This document shows, piece after piece, positions 16,817 through 26,191 of a stretch of 64,000 bases of DNA (position 1 is the stretch's first letter; every line of letters begins with the position of its first letter). The stretch spans positions 434,001 to 498,000 of the forward strand of contig NZ_LQOW01000031.1 in the NCBI RefSeq assembly GCF_002102185.1, read 5' to 3'. Made by a program: the position numbers and the translations under genes. The DNA comes from Mycobacterium fragae (GTDB taxonomy: Bacteria; Actinomycetota; Actinomycetes; Mycobacteriales; Mycobacteriaceae). The notes under the pieces are model-generated. The model ran no database searches. It saw only the letters and a list, made by a program, of their open reading frames with translations, and was not told where the DNA came from.

Positions 16817-17340
16817 GAGCCCTTGATCGGCAGCGGATGGCCGGCCACCATCAGCACCACCCGCTCGCACAGCGCGGCCAGTCGCTGATTGAGCATGCCC
16901 AACTCGTCGGCGAACCGGCGGCCGGACTCGGTGGCCGGCACCACGCTCAGCCCGACCTCCGGGCTGACCAGCACCAGTGGCGAGCAGAACTCGGCAACGG
17001 CGGCGAGTAGATCCTCGACGTCACCCGAGACGGATCCGCGTTCCCAGCCGCAGCGGTCGAGGACAGCAGTCAGCCAGCAACCGATGTCGTCGACGAGCGT
17101 CGGCATGTCGGGAGCTTGCCGCAATTGCTTTGCGATATCTGTGGATTCCACGGTCGACCAGTGCTCGGGTCTGCGGTTGCGGTGCGCGGCGATCCGCTGC
17201 TGCCAGGCCAGGTCACTGTCGGTGACCGGCCCGGTCGCGAGGTAGCGTACGGGCTGCGCCGGTTCCAGCGACTCGGCGATCGCGGCCTCCGCCCAGGTGG
17301 ACTTGCCCGCCTTGATCCCGCCGAGCACCAGGGTTCGCAC
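16813..17340 (-). CDS. cobU: Bifunctional adenosylcobinamide kinase / guanylyltransferase
   Basis: Activates the cobinamide intermediate (phosphorylation, then GMP transfer), providing the CobS substrate. The 175-aa product starts MRTLVLGGIKAGKST, a P-loop of GxxxxGKST form, and carries the AHRNRRPEHW guanylylation segment and VLVSPEVGLSVVP. GTG at 17340 is chosen over an in-frame start at 17442 because the P-loop must sit at the N-terminus. In M. tuberculosis cobU lies elsewhere (Rv0254c, from memory); here it is inside the cobT-cobS operon. Confidence 0.93.
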   Translation of the reverse strand: MRTLVLGGIKAGKSTWAEAAIAESLEPAQPVRYLATGPVTDSDLAWQQRIAAHRNRRPEHWSTVESTDIAKQLRQAPDMPTLVDDIGCWLTAVLDRCGWERGSVSGDVEDLLAAVAEFCSPLVLVSPEVGLSVVPATESGRRFADELGMLNQRLAALCERVVLMVAGHPLPIKGS

Positions 17341-17345
17341 CGGGG

Positions 17346-18026
17346 TCAGGTGAGCTTGGCGCCGCGCTTGACCTGGGGCCTGGGCGCCCGCATCCGCCGC
17401 ATCTGGGAAGCTCGCCCTGCAGCGTAAAGGCCTAACTTCCAACGACTTTCGACATTGTCCGGGAACTTCTCGTCAACCCGCTTGGACACTTTGCGGGCCA
17501 GGATGATCGCGTCGACCATCATCAGAGCCATCAGCGCCATCATCGCCGGCGACATGTACAGCTGCAGCTGCGGAACGCCGAACATGACGAACATCAACGC
17601 CAGCGCCGAGGGCATGAACAGCCCGAGCAGGTTGCGGCGAGCGTCCACCAGATCGCGGACGTACCGGCGCACGGGGCCCTTGTCGCGGGGCAGCAGGTAG
17701 CCTTCCTCGCCGGCCATCATGCGTTCCCGCCGTTCGGCCATCTGGGCGCGCCGCGCGGCACTGTGTTCCCGGCGCTCGTCGCGGCTGAGCTTGGGGCCGG
17801 CCAACGACTTTCGCCGGGCGCGCGCCTCGGCTGCGGTCATCGGCGCCGGAGCCACCGGGCCCTTGCGCCGGGCGGCCTCGCTGCGCCTGGGTGTGGGCCG
17901 CCCCTTCGGCGCCGTCGTTTGTGCCCCCCGGGACGTCCGTGGCGTGGCCGTCTCCTCGTCGCTGGTGGGTGCTGTGTTCTCCTCCGAGACAGCACTCTCG
18001 TCTTTCTTCCGGCCGAGAAGCTTCAC
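17346..18026 (-). CDS. DUF3043 membrane protein (Rv2206-like)
   Basis: The 226-aa protein has a long basic, low-complexity cytoplasmic N-terminus (about 1-125). Two adjacent hydrophobic helices follow (about 134-152 and 156-175: LLGLFMPSALALMFVMFG, LYMSPAMMALMALMMVDA), then a basic C-terminus. This is the actinobacterial DUF3043 layout; no function is established. The stop lies 5 nt before cobU, so it probably leads the cob operon. The divergent glycerate kinase gene starts 70 nt away. Confidence 0.85.
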   Translation of the reverse strand: MKLLGRKKDESAVSEENTAPTSDEETATPRTSRGAQTTAPKGRPTPRRSEAARRKGPVAPAPMTAAEARARRKSLAGPKLSRDERREHSAARRAQMAERRERMMAGEEGYLLPRDKGPVRRYVRDLVDARRNLLGLFMPSALALMFVMFGVPQLQLYMSPAMMALMALMMVDAIILARKVSKRVDEKFPDNVESRWKLGLYAAGRASQMRRMRAPRPQVKRGAKLT

Positions 18027-18096
18027 GTCGCCAGGTTACTTCGCACGCTTTTCGCGTCGGCATGCGCCTTTTCCTGGCCGGCTCTACGCTTGCCAG

Positions 18097-19233
18097 ATGA
18101 GCGGGTCGGCGGTCGACGTCGGCGCTGTCACGCCCGCCGCGGCGCAGGTACCGGCCCTGCGAGTGCTGGTTGCCCCTGACTGCTACGGCGAGAGCCTGTC
18201 GGCCGTGGAGGCCGCCGCCGCGATCGCGGCCGGGTGGAACCGGGTGCGTCCCAGCGACCAGTTCACCATTGCCCCGCAATCCGACGGCGGTCCCGGCTTT
18301 GTCGATGTGCTGGCCGGCCGGCTGGGGGAGCTGCGACGACTGCAGGTACGCGGTCCGCTGGACGACGACGTCGAGGCGCAGTGGGTGCTCGACGCCGAAT
18401 CGGCCACCGCATACCTGGAATGTGCGCAGGCGTGCGGGCTGGCCCGCTTGCCGGGCCGGCCCACACCGCAGACGGCGCTGGCCGCCCACAGCCGGGGCGT
18501 CGGGCAGCTGGTCGCGGCCGCGTTGACTGCCAAGGTCGCACGGATCGTGGTCGGCCTCGGCGGCACCGCAAGCACCGACGGCGGCCGCGGAATGGTCGAC
18601 GAGCTCGGCGGTCTGCGGGCGGCTCGGCGGCGGCTGGCAGGTGTCGAGCTGATCGCCGCCTCCGACGTCGAGTACCCCTTGCTGGGCCCCTGGGGAGCGG
18701 CCCGGGTGTTCGGGCCGCAGAAGGGCGCCGATTCGGCGACCGTGGCGGCGCTCGAGCAGCGCCTCGGGCAGTGGGCCAGCGAGCTGGACGCGACGGCCGG
18801 GCGGCCGGTCAGCGCGGAATCGGGCGCGGGGGCCGCCGGCGGGATCGGTGCGGCACTGCTTGCGCTGGGCGGCCGGTGTCAATCGGGTGCGGAGATCATC
18901 GCCGAGCACACCGGCCTGGCCGACGATATCGCCGCCGCCGACCTGCTGATCACCGGCGAGGGCCGGTTCGACGACCAGTCCCTGCACGGCAAGGTGGTCG
19001 GCGCGCTGGCTGCCGCTGCGCGGTTGCGGCAGGTCCCGGTGCTGGTGCTGGCGGGCCAGGTGGATTTGGACGCGCTGGCACTGCAATCAGCGGGGATCCT
19101 GGCCGCCTACGCGATCGCCGACTACGCCGGCTCGGTGCGGCTGGCCCTGGTCGACGCCGCCAACCAGCTGATGGGCCTGACCACCGAGGTGGCCGCACGA
19201 CTCGGGAATAGCGACGCGACAAGGTACCGTTGA
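18097..19233 (+). CDS. Glycerate kinase family protein (Rv2205c-like)
   Basis: Phosphorylates glycerate with ATP (GlxK/GarK family). The 378-aa product contains the family motifs APDCYGESLSAVEAA near the N-terminus, IAPQSDGGPGFVDVL, GLGGTASTDGGRGM, and LITGEGRFDDQSLHGK near 290. The ATG at 18097 (MSGSAVDVG) starts after the divergent DUF3043 gene; an in-frame extension upstream would run antisense through it. Slightly longer at the N-terminus than the M. tuberculosis protein. Confidence 0.88.
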   Translation: MSGSAVDVGAVTPAAAQVPALRVLVAPDCYGESLSAVEAAAAIAAGWNRVRPSDQFTIAPQSDGGPGFVDVLAGRLGELRRLQVRGPLDDDVEAQWVLDAESATAYLECAQACGLARLPGRPTPQTALAAHSRGVGQLVAAALTAKVARIVVGLGGTASTDGGRGMVDELGGLRAARRRLAGVELIAASDVEYPLLGPWGAARVFGPQKGADSATVAALEQRLGQWASELDATAGRPVSAESGAGAAGGIGAALLALGGRCQSGAEIIAEHTGLADDIAAADLLITGEGRFDDQSLHGKVVGALAAAARLRQVPVLVLAGQVDLDALALQSAGILAAYAIADYAGSVRLALVDAANQLMGLTTEVAARLGNSDATRYR

Positions 19234-19295
19234 GTCAATGGGCTTTGACCGCCCAACCGATGTACTGAGCAGAGTGGGCATGTAGGGGAGAAGCA

Positions 19296-19652
19296 ATGAC
19301 TGTTCAGGGCGAGTCAGCCGCCAAGACTCACGGCGTGATCCTGACCGACGCCGCCGCAGCCAAGGCGAAGTCACTTCTGGACCAGGAGGGACGTGACGAC
19401 CTGGCGCTGCGCATCGCGGTCCAGCCGGGCGGCTGCGCCGGACTGCGCTACAACCTGTTCTTCGACGACCGGTCCCTCGATGGCGACCTGACGGCTGAGT
19501 TCGGTGGTGTGACCTTGACGGTTGACCGGATGAGCGCGCCCTACGTTCAAGGCGCCTCAATCGACTTCGTGGACACCATCGAAAAGCAGGGCTTCACCAT
19601 CGACAACCCGAACGCCACCGGATCCTGCGCCTGCGGCGACTCGTTCAACTAG
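19296..19652 (+). CDS. A-type iron-sulfur cluster carrier (ErpA/IscA family)
   Basis: Delivers Fe-S clusters to target apoproteins. The 118-aa product has the three conserved cysteines C47 (PGGCAGLRY), C111 and C113 (SCACGDSF). A good ribosome site (GGGGAG) precedes ATG 19296. It stands alone between the glycerate kinase gene and a convergent membrane gene. LipA, QcrA and other Fe-S proteins in this region are plausible clients (inference). Confidence 0.93.
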   Translation: MTVQGESAAKTHGVILTDAAAAKAKSLLDQEGRDDLALRIAVQPGGCAGLRYNLFFDDRSLDGDLTAEFGGVTLTVDRMSAPYVQGASIDFVDTIEKQGFTIDNPNATGSCACGDSFN

Positions 19653-19704
19653 GTCGATTGGCGGCGACCCGCCGTGCCCGGCTGCGCCGCGCTTGCGATC
19701 GCCG

Positions 19705-20379
19705 CTAGTACGTGCCCGCCGTGCGCAGCACGTAGGAGCACACCAGCACTCGGTTCTGCTGCGACAGCAGCTGGGCGATGCCCTGCACGTTGTCGCGCGG
19801 CCGGCCCCCCGCAGTTGGGGTGACCCGCATGCTGAACAACACCTGGGCCTGGTAGTTCGACCAGTACACGATCTTGTCGATCGAGGTCACCTGTGCCTCG
19901 GAGAACTGCTTGCGGAACGCGTCGCTGCTCAGTTTGGCCAGGGCCTGATCGGACCTTCGGTCGCGCACCGCGTCGTAAATGCCGCACAGCGTGTTGCGGG
20001 CGATGGTCTCGGTGTCGCGATGCTCCAGCGCATCGAGGTAGCCCTGGATCGCGGTCTTTGCGGTGGCCTCGGAGAACGCGCCGCCCGGGCTGGTCCCGCC
20101 GCCACGGACCCCGAACACGATCGCGGCGGTCATCGCGGCGATCAGCGCCAAGGCCGCCAGTGTTGCCAGGACCAGCCGTTTGCGGCGTGGTTTCGGGTAG
20201 GCCACGGGCGGCGGTAGCAGGCCGGGGTAAGCGGCCGACGGGGGAGCCGCCTCGGCGGCAGCGCCCGCCGGCGGTCCGGCGTAGGCCTGCTGGGCTGGAA
20301 TGGGCTGGCTGGGATGGGGTTCGGTGAACGGTGGTCCGTCGGTGTCGATACCGTGGTCCGGCGAGTACGGCCCGGGCAT
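19705..20379 (-). CDS. Membrane-anchored protein, Rv2203-like
   Basis: The 224-aa protein has a Pro/Ala-rich cytoplasmic N-terminus (about 1-62), a basic cluster PKPRRKR, one TM helix at about 69-91 and an extracytoplasmic domain of about 130 residues. That domain resembles the NTF2/DUF4878-like fold common in mycobacterial envelope proteins (AIQGYLDALEHRDTETI). No catalytic residues are apparent. It is divergent from adenosine kinase and convergent with the Fe-S carrier gene. Function unknown. Confidence 0.8.
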   Translation of the reverse strand: MPGPYSPDHGIDTDGPPFTEPHPSQPIPAQQAYAGPPAGAAAEAAPPSAAYPGLLPPPVAYPKPRRKRLVLATLAALALIAAMTAAIVFGVRGGGTSPGGAFSEATAKTAIQGYLDALEHRDTETIARNTLCGIYDAVRDRRSDQALAKLSSDAFRKQFSEAQVTSIDKIVYWSNYQAQVLFSMRVTPTAGGRPRDNVQGIAQLLSQQNRVLVCSYVLRTAGTY

Positions 20380-20518
20380 TCGGTGGTTTCTCCTCCGGCT
20401 TTTAGGGGCTCTCTACGCAGGCTAGCGCACCTGCGGCCGGCGGCCCGCCGCGCAAAGGCAGCCACAGGCCCGCGTAGGCTTAGCTAGCCGAGCTTAGAAA
20501 ACGAAGGGTGGATTTTTC

Positions 20519-21493
20519 GTGACGATCGCGGTGACCGGTTCGATAGCAACTGACCATCTGATGCGGTTTCCGGGCCGGTTCTCCGAGCAGCTGCTCGCCG
20601 ACCACCTGCAGAAGGTTTCGCTGAGCTTCCTGGTCGACGACCTGGTCATCCACCGCGGCGGCGTGGCCGGGAACATGGCTTACGCCATCGGCGTGCTCGG
20701 TGGTGATGTCGCGCTGGTGGGCGCGGCCGGCGACGACTTCGGCGACTACCGGAACTGGCTGCAGGCGCACGGCGTCAACTGCGACAACGTGCTGATCTCC
20801 GACACCGCGCATACCGCGCGCTTCGTCTGCACCACCGACCTGGAGATGGCGCAGATCGCGTCGTTCTATCCGGGCGCCATGTCGCAGGCGCGCGAGATTT
20901 CACTCGCCGACGTGGTTTCGGCAATCGGCACACCGGAATTGGTGATCGTAGGGGCCAACGACCCGGAGGCGATGTTCTTGCACACCGAGGAGTGCCGCAA
21001 GCTCGGTCTGGCGTTTGCCGCCGACCCTTCGCAGCAACTGGCGCGGCTCTCGGGCGAGGAGATCCGCAAGCTGATCGACGGGGCCACATACCTGTTCACC
21101 AACGACTACGAGTGGGATCTGCTGCTGTCCAAGTCGGGTTGGACGGAGGCCGACGTGATGGCGCAGGTGGGGCTGCGGGTGACCACGCTGGGCGCCAAGG
21201 GCGTCGACCTGGTCGACCGTGACGGCACCACCATCCACGTCGGCGTGGTGCCCGAGACCAGTCAGGTCGACCCGACCGGCGTGGGTGACGCGTTCCGGGC
21301 CGGCTTCCTGACCGGGCGCAGCGCCGGGCTGGGCTTGGAGCGCTCCGCCCAGCTCGGATCACTGGTGGCCGTGCTGGTGCTGGAGTCGACCGGCACCCAG
21401 GAATGGGAATGGGACCGCAAGACGGCGGTGACCCGCCTGGCCGGCGCCTACGGCGACGAGGCGGCCCAGGAGATCGCGGCCGCGCTGGGGTAG
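20519..21493 (+). CDS. adoK: Adenosine kinase, PfkB family
   Basis: Phosphorylates adenosine to AMP for purine salvage; the mycobacterial enzyme is a PfkB/ribokinase-type protein formerly called CbhK. The 324-aa product has the N-terminal lid region, HRGGVAGNMAYAIGVLGG (PfkB signature 1), and the anion-hole/catalytic motif DPTGVGDAFRAGF, with catalytic base D257 at the same number as I recall for M. tuberculosis. GTG start at 20519. Convergent with asnB after a 15-nt gap. Confidence 0.94.
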   Translation: MTIAVTGSIATDHLMRFPGRFSEQLLADHLQKVSLSFLVDDLVIHRGGVAGNMAYAIGVLGGDVALVGAAGDDFGDYRNWLQAHGVNCDNVLISDTAHTARFVCTTDLEMAQIASFYPGAMSQAREISLADVVSAIGTPELVIVGANDPEAMFLHTEECRKLGLAFAADPSQQLARLSGEEIRKLIDGATYLFTNDYEWDLLLSKSGWTEADVMAQVGLRVTTLGAKGVDLVDRDGTTIHVGVVPETSQVDPTGVGDAFRAGFLTGRSAGLGLERSAQLGSLVAVLVLESTGTQEWEWDRKTAVTRLAGAYGDEAAQEIAAALG

Positions 21494-21508
21494 CTGCGTC
21501 TGCTCCCG

Positions 21509-23446
21509 TTACAGCTGGACCGGGTAGTGCGGTTCGCTGATCTGCGGCACCACGCTGTGCTCGACGAAGATCGCGTGCCACAGCATGAAGATCAGGACGG
21601 TCCATAGTCTGCGGCTGTGATCGGTTGTGCCGCAACGATGTTCGTCAAGCATCTGGCGGACCGCGGCGATGTTGATCAGGTGGCCGGCCGCTGATGAGTC
21701 TACGATCTGATGCGCCCATTCCAGCAATTCGCCGGCGCGCAGCCAGTGCCGAATGGGTACCGGGAAGCCCAGTTTGGGCCGGTTGAGCACATGGGGCGGA
21801 ACGATCGGCTCCAGTGCGCGCCGCAGCGCGTACTTCGTGGTGGTGCGAGTGATCTTGGCCTGCACCGGCAATCGTGACGCGACGGCGAATACCTCGGGAT
21901 CCAGAAACGGCACCCGCAGCTCCAGCGAGTTGGCCATCGTCATCTTGTCGGCCTTGACCAGGATGTCGCCCCGCAGCCAGGTGAACAAGTCGATGTGCTG
22001 CATGCGGGCCACCGGGTCCCAGCCCGCTGATTCGGCATACACCGGCGCCGTCACGTCGGTGTGGGTCCAGTCCGGCCGGAAGCCGGGCAGCACGTCGCGC
22101 AGCTGCGCGTCGGAGAAACTGCGGGCATTGCCGTAATAGCGCTGCTCGAGTGTCAGCGATCCGCGGTGTAACAGGCTCTTGCCGCGCATGCCCTCCGGCA
22201 GCGGCTTGGACACCTTGCCCATCGAGCGCCTCAGCGGCCCGGGCAGATAGTTGAACGGCTTGAGCGACAACGGTTCCCGATAGATGGTGTAGCCGCCGAA
22301 CAGCTCGTCGGCCCCCTCGCCGGAGAGCACCACCTTGACATGCTTGCGGGCCTCGCGAGCCACGAAGAACAACGGCACCAGCGCCGGGTCGGCCACCGGT
22401 TCGTCGAGATACCAGACGATTTCGGGCAGCGCGGCGACGAACTCGTCCGGCTTGACCACCTTGGCGATGTGCCGCGCGCCGATCGCCTCCGCCGAGGCCA
22501 CCGCGACGTCGATCTCGGAGAACCCTTCGCGCTCGAAACCGGTGGTGAAGGTGATCAGCCGGGGGTTGTGCCGGATGGCCAGCGCCGCGATCGCCGTCGA
22601 GTCGATGCCTCCGGACAGAAATGCGCCGACGGTGACGTCGGCACGCATGTGCTTGGCGACGGAGTCCTCCAGCACCGCGGTGATCTCGTCGTAGCGGACC
22701 TGCTCGTTGTCGCGCGTGATCGGGGTGGCGACGAACCGGGGCACGAAGTAGCGGGTGACATCCGGCTCGGGCTGGTCGGGACGGATCCGCGCATAGCAAC
22801 CCGATTCGAGCCGGCGCACCCCGCGGTGCAGGGTCTCCGGTTCGGGCACGTATTGCAGAACGGTGTAGTGCTGCACGGCGCGATCATCGATTGCGGTGTC
22901 GAATCGGATCAGCTCGGCCAGCTCCAGCAGGCATTTCTTTTCACTGGCCACGGCAGTGCCACCGGCGCCGGTTGCCACGAACAGCGGCTTGATACCGAAA
23001 GGGTCACGGGCGCAGAACAATTCGCGATTGACGGTGTCCCAGAGCGCGAACGCGAACATGCCGCGCAATCGGGTCAGAGCGTCCGCACCCCAGTGGTGGT
23101 ACGCGGCGACGATGGCCTCGCCGTCGCCATCGGTGGCGAAAACCGCGCCGTGGCGCTCGGCCAATTCGGCACGCAACTCCAGGTAGTTGTAGATCTCGCC
23201 GTTGAACACCAACTCATAGCGGTCAGGCGTATCCGGCGGCCCCCAGCGCAGCGGTTGATGCGAATGCGCGATGTCGATGATCGACAGCCGGTTGAAGCCG
23301 AACACGACAGCGCCGGCCGGATCGGCCCAGGTGCCCGGCTCGTCGGGCCCACGATGACGCATCAGGTGCGATGCGCGTGCGACCTCGTCGGCGACATCGT
23401 CGGCACTGTGGGCCGCGGCACCCACGAAGGCCAGCAGTCCACACAC
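21509..23446 (-). CDS. asnB: Glutamine-hydrolysing asparagine synthetase
   Basis: Makes asparagine from aspartate, ATP and glutamine. The 645-aa product begins M-C-G, putting the glutaminase nucleophile at C2. The glutaminase domain (about 1-210) has RHRGPDEPG and FNGEIYNYLELR. The synthetase domain has the PP-loop FLSGGIDSTAIA and a LSGEGADELFGGY segment. GTG start at 23446; the 134-bp divergent gap to ctaC holds the promoters for both. Confidence 0.95.
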   Translation of the reverse strand: MCGLLAFVGAAAHSADDVADEVARASHLMRHRGPDEPGTWADPAGAVVFGFNRLSIIDIAHSHQPLRWGPPDTPDRYELVFNGEIYNYLELRAELAERHGAVFATDGDGEAIVAAYHHWGADALTRLRGMFAFALWDTVNRELFCARDPFGIKPLFVATGAGGTAVASEKKCLLELAELIRFDTAIDDRAVQHYTVLQYVPEPETLHRGVRRLESGCYARIRPDQPEPDVTRYFVPRFVATPITRDNEQVRYDEITAVLEDSVAKHMRADVTVGAFLSGGIDSTAIAALAIRHNPRLITFTTGFEREGFSEIDVAVASAEAIGARHIAKVVKPDEFVAALPEIVWYLDEPVADPALVPLFFVAREARKHVKVVLSGEGADELFGGYTIYREPLSLKPFNYLPGPLRRSMGKVSKPLPEGMRGKSLLHRGSLTLEQRYYGNARSFSDAQLRDVLPGFRPDWTHTDVTAPVYAESAGWDPVARMQHIDLFTWLRGDILVKADKMTMANSLELRVPFLDPEVFAVASRLPVQAKITRTTTKYALRRALEPIVPPHVLNRPKLGFPVPIRHWLRAGELLEWAHQIVDSSAAGHLINIAAVRQMLDEHRCGTTDHSRRLWTVLIFMLWHAIFVEHSVVPQISEPHYPVQL

Positions 23447-23580
23447 CGCTGCCAGTATGCCGCACCGCCGGACCCCACAGGCCCGAGAACCCGCCCCGGT
23501 GGTCTACGCTGCGTAGTATTCGATTGCTGCAGGGAGTCGGCCGACCCGTCGGCCCAGCTTGCGATACAGGAGGCGCCAAC

Positions 23581-24642
23581 GTGATAGCTCGCGGGGCAGG
23601 CCGTTCTGCAGGCTCCCGCCGGTCCCGCCGGCTTCGGCTGCCGGTGCTGGCCGGCCTGCTGGGCATGCTGGCCATCACCCTGAGCGGTTGCAGCTGGACG
23701 GAGGTGCTGGGGCTGGGCTGGCCGCGGGGCATCACCCCGGAGGCCGACTTCAACCGGCAGCTGTGGATCGGTGCGGTGATCGCGTCCCTGGTGGTCGGCG
23801 TCATCGTGTGGGGCCTGATCTTCTGGTCCAGCGCGTTTCACCGCAAGAGAGCCTCCGACACCGAACTGCCCCGCCAATTCGGCTACAACATGCCGCTGGA
23901 GCTGGTGCTCACAGTGACACCCTTCCTGATCATCTCGGTGCTGTTCTATTTCACCGTGGTGGTGCAGGAGAAGATGCTGCACCTGGCGTCCGACCCCGAG
24001 GTCGTCGTCGACGTCACGTCATTCCAGTGGAACTGGAAGTTCGGTTACCAGAAGGTCGACTTCAAGGACGGCACATACAGATACGACGGCGCCGACCCGG
24101 CAAAGAAAGCCCGGATGGTCTCCAAGCCCGCGGGCAAGGACAAGCACGGCGAGGAGCTCGTCGGGCCGGTACGCGGGCTCAACACCGAGGACCGCACCTA
24201 CCTCAATTTCGACCAGGTCGAGACGCTGGGCACCAGCACCCAGATTCCGGTCCTGGTGCTGCCCGCTGGCAAGCGGATCGAGTTCCAGCTGGCCTCCGCC
24301 GACGTCGTGCACGCGTTCTGGGTGCCGGAATTCCTGTTCAAGCGCGACGTGATGCCCGACCCGGAGGCCAACCACTCCGTCAACAAATTCCAGGTCGCCG
24401 AGATCACCAGGACCGGACCGTTCGTCGGCCGCTGCGCCGAGATGTGCGGCACCTACCACTCGATGATGAACTTCGAGGTCCGGGTGGTGACGGCAAACGA
24501 CTTCAAGGCCTACCTGGATCAGCGCCGGGCCGGTAAAACGAATGCCGAGGCCTTACAGGCGATCGACCAGCCTCCGGTCGCGGTGACCACGCATCCGTTC
24601 GAAACCCGCCGCGGTGAGCTGGCGCCGCAAGCGAGTAAGTAG
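23581..24642 (+). CDS. ctaC: Cytochrome c oxidase subunit II
   Basis: CuA subunit of the aa3-type oxidase in the bcc-aa3 supercomplex. The 353-aa precursor has a lipobox ending at C37 (ITLSGC), so it is probably a lipoprotein. Two TM helices lie at about 61-82 and 106-128. The CuA ligands are H244, C285, E287, C289, H293 and M296 (VVHAFW; GRCAEMCGTYHSMM). A mycobacterial insertion between the sheets (about 160-205) is present. The start is GTG at 23581, preceded by AGGAGG. Confidence 0.96.
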   Translation: MIARGAGRSAGSRRSRRLRLPVLAGLLGMLAITLSGCSWTEVLGLGWPRGITPEADFNRQLWIGAVIASLVVGVIVWGLIFWSSAFHRKRASDTELPRQFGYNMPLELVLTVTPFLIISVLFYFTVVVQEKMLHLASDPEVVVDVTSFQWNWKFGYQKVDFKDGTYRYDGADPAKKARMVSKPAGKDKHGEELVGPVRGLNTEDRTYLNFDQVETLGTSTQIPVLVLPAGKRIEFQLASADVVHAFWVPEFLFKRDVMPDPEANHSVNKFQVAEITRTGPFVGRCAEMCGTYHSMMNFEVRVVTANDFKAYLDQRRAGKTNAEALQAIDQPPVAVTTHPFETRRGELAPQASK

Positions 24643-24650
24643 GAAAACCG

Positions 24651-25070
24651 ATGCATATCGAAGCCAGGCTGTTCGAATTCGTGTGGGCGTTCTTCCTGCT
24701 GACCGCGGTCCTCTACGGCGTGCTGACCGCCTTGTTCGCCACCGGCGGTGTGGAGTGGGCCGGTACGACTGCGCTGGTGCTGACCTCTGGGATGGCGCTG
24801 ATCGTGGCGACCTTCTTCCGCTTTGTGGCCCGCCGGCTGGACACCCGTCCCGAGGACTACGAGGGCGCTGAAATCAGCGATGGCGCAGGGGAGCTGGGTT
24901 TCTTCAGCCCGCACAGCTGGTGGCCGATCGTGATCGCGCTCTCGGGCTCGGTGGCCGCGGTCGGCATCGCGTTGTGGCTGCCCTGGCTGATTGTCGCGGG
25001 CGTGGTCTTCGTCCTGAGCTCGGCGGCGGGGTTGGTCTTCGAGTACTACCTCGGTCCCGAAAGGCACTGA
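24651..25070 (+). CDS. ctaF: Cytochrome c oxidase subunit IV
   Basis: Small actinobacterial subunit of the aa3 oxidase. The 139-aa product has four hydrophobic helices (about 9-31, 38-60, 90-109, 112-130) and the conserved DTRPEDYEGAEI loop with GELGFFSPHSWWP. Starts 8 nt after the ctaC stop, so it is co-transcribed with it. Confidence 0.93.
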   Translation: MHIEARLFEFVWAFFLLTAVLYGVLTALFATGGVEWAGTTALVLTSGMALIVATFFRFVARRLDTRPEDYEGAEISDGAGELGFFSPHSWWPIVIALSGSVAAVGIALWLPWLIVAGVVFVLSSAAGLVFEYYLGPERH

Positions 25071-25276
25071 CCGGCGCTGGCTGGTGGTGGTTCAAGGTCA
25101 CAATCGGGGCGTCAGTTGAGCGTGGACCAGTTCGCCGAGAATGCCGTGTGGGTACCTGTTGGGTAGGGTTTCGCCAGGCACAATGAGGAACATCGGAGCG
25201 CGCGCTCAGACGAACAGCCGCGATGCTGCGGGGCGCCGATGAATGCCGATGAAATAGCGGGACAGGACAGGCAAAC

Positions 25277-26191
25277 ATGAGCGGGCCGAATCCACCAGGA
25301 CCGGAATCCGAAGAACTGGAACCCGGGGCTGAGCTCAGCCACGACGACGCCGAATTCGACTATCACGACAGCGAATACGGCGAAGAGCCGATGGAGGCGG
25401 AGGCTTCGGGCGGCGACGAGACCGCCCCGACCGACTTCCATTCGCAGGCCTACTCGGCTCCGGAATCCGAACACTTCAGCAGTGGCCCGTATGTGCCCGT
25501 CGACCTGGATCTGTATGACTACGACAGCTACGACGACTCGGCCGATGAGGAACCCAGCACGCCGCGCTGGCCGTGGGTGGTAGGGGTTGCCGCGATCATC
25601 GCGGCGATCGCCCTGGTTGTGTCGGTGGCGCTGCTGTTCGCACGCACTGACACCAACAAGTTAGCCACGCCCGGCACGGCGCCCACATCGACGCCGCCGA
25701 TGCAGGACGAGATCATCCGCACCACGCCGCCAACTGCGGCGCCGCCGCCATCGACCAGCAAGGCGCCGCCACCTCCGCCGTCGAGCAGCGAGGCACCTCC
25801 GCCACCTCCGCCGCCGAGCAGCGAGGCGCCACCACCACCGGCCCCGGCTCCGGCGCCTGCGCCGGCGCCGGCGAGTCCACCGGCGGCGGCGCCGCCGCCC
25901 CCTCCGCCCAGCCCGGCCGGACCTCGGCAGGTCACGTATTCGGTGACCGGCACCAAGGCGCCGTTCGACCAGATCACGATCACTTATACCGACGCGTCGG
26001 GCCTGCGACGGACCCAGCACAACGTGTACATCCCGTGGACGCTCACGCTCACACCGATCTCGCAGTCCGAGGTCGGCTCGGTGGAGGCCTCCAGCTTGCT
26101 GCGGCTGAGCCGGCTCAACTGCTCGATCACCACCAGCGACGGCAAAGTGTTGTCGTCGAACGAAAACAACGCGCCACAGACGAACTGCTGA
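25277..26191 (+). CDS. mmpS3: MmpS3-family membrane protein
   Basis: The 304-aa protein has an acidic cytoplasmic N-terminus (1-95), one TM helix (about 98-121), a Pro/Ser/Ala low-complexity stalk (about 130-222, including long PPPPP runs) and a C-terminal MmpS-like beta domain (VTYSVTGTKAPFDQITITY to the final Cys). Unlike other MmpS proteins it has no MmpL neighbour, as in M. tuberculosis. The 206-bp gap upstream of it shows no clear structure. Its stop overlaps the next start (TGATG). Confidence 0.9.
   Translation: MSGPNPPGPESEELEPGAELSHDDAEFDYHDSEYGEEPMEAEASGGDETAPTDFHSQAYSAPESEHFSSGPYVPVDLDLYDYDSYDDSADEEPSTPRWPWVVGVAAIIAAIALVVSVALLFARTDTNKLATPGTAPTSTPPMQDEIIRTTPPTAAPPPSTSKAPPPPPSSSEAPPPPPPPSSEAPPPPAPAPAPAPAPASPPAAAPPPPPPSPAGPRQVTYSVTGTKAPFDQITITYTDASGLRRTQHNVYIPWTLTLTPISQSEVGSVEASSLLRLSRLNCSITTSDGKVLSSNENNAPQTNC

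Noticed and set aside
17473..19086. 537-codon minus frame across the DUF3043 and glycerate kinase genes
   Set aside because: It overlaps two recognisable genes in other frames and has no domain of its own.
19660..19673. Short hairpin GGCGG-CGAC-CCGCC between the Fe-S carrier and Rv2203-like genes
   Set aside because: Only a 5-bp stem and no T-run; too weak to call a terminator.
22340..23584. 414-codon open frame antisense to asnB
   Set aside because: Shadow of asnB; composition typical of a third-position GC mirror.
25071..25276. Possible promoter (TTGGGT...CACAAT) upstream of mmpS3
   Set aside because: Spacer of 14 nt is too short and neither box is convincing; I see nothing else in this 206-bp gap.
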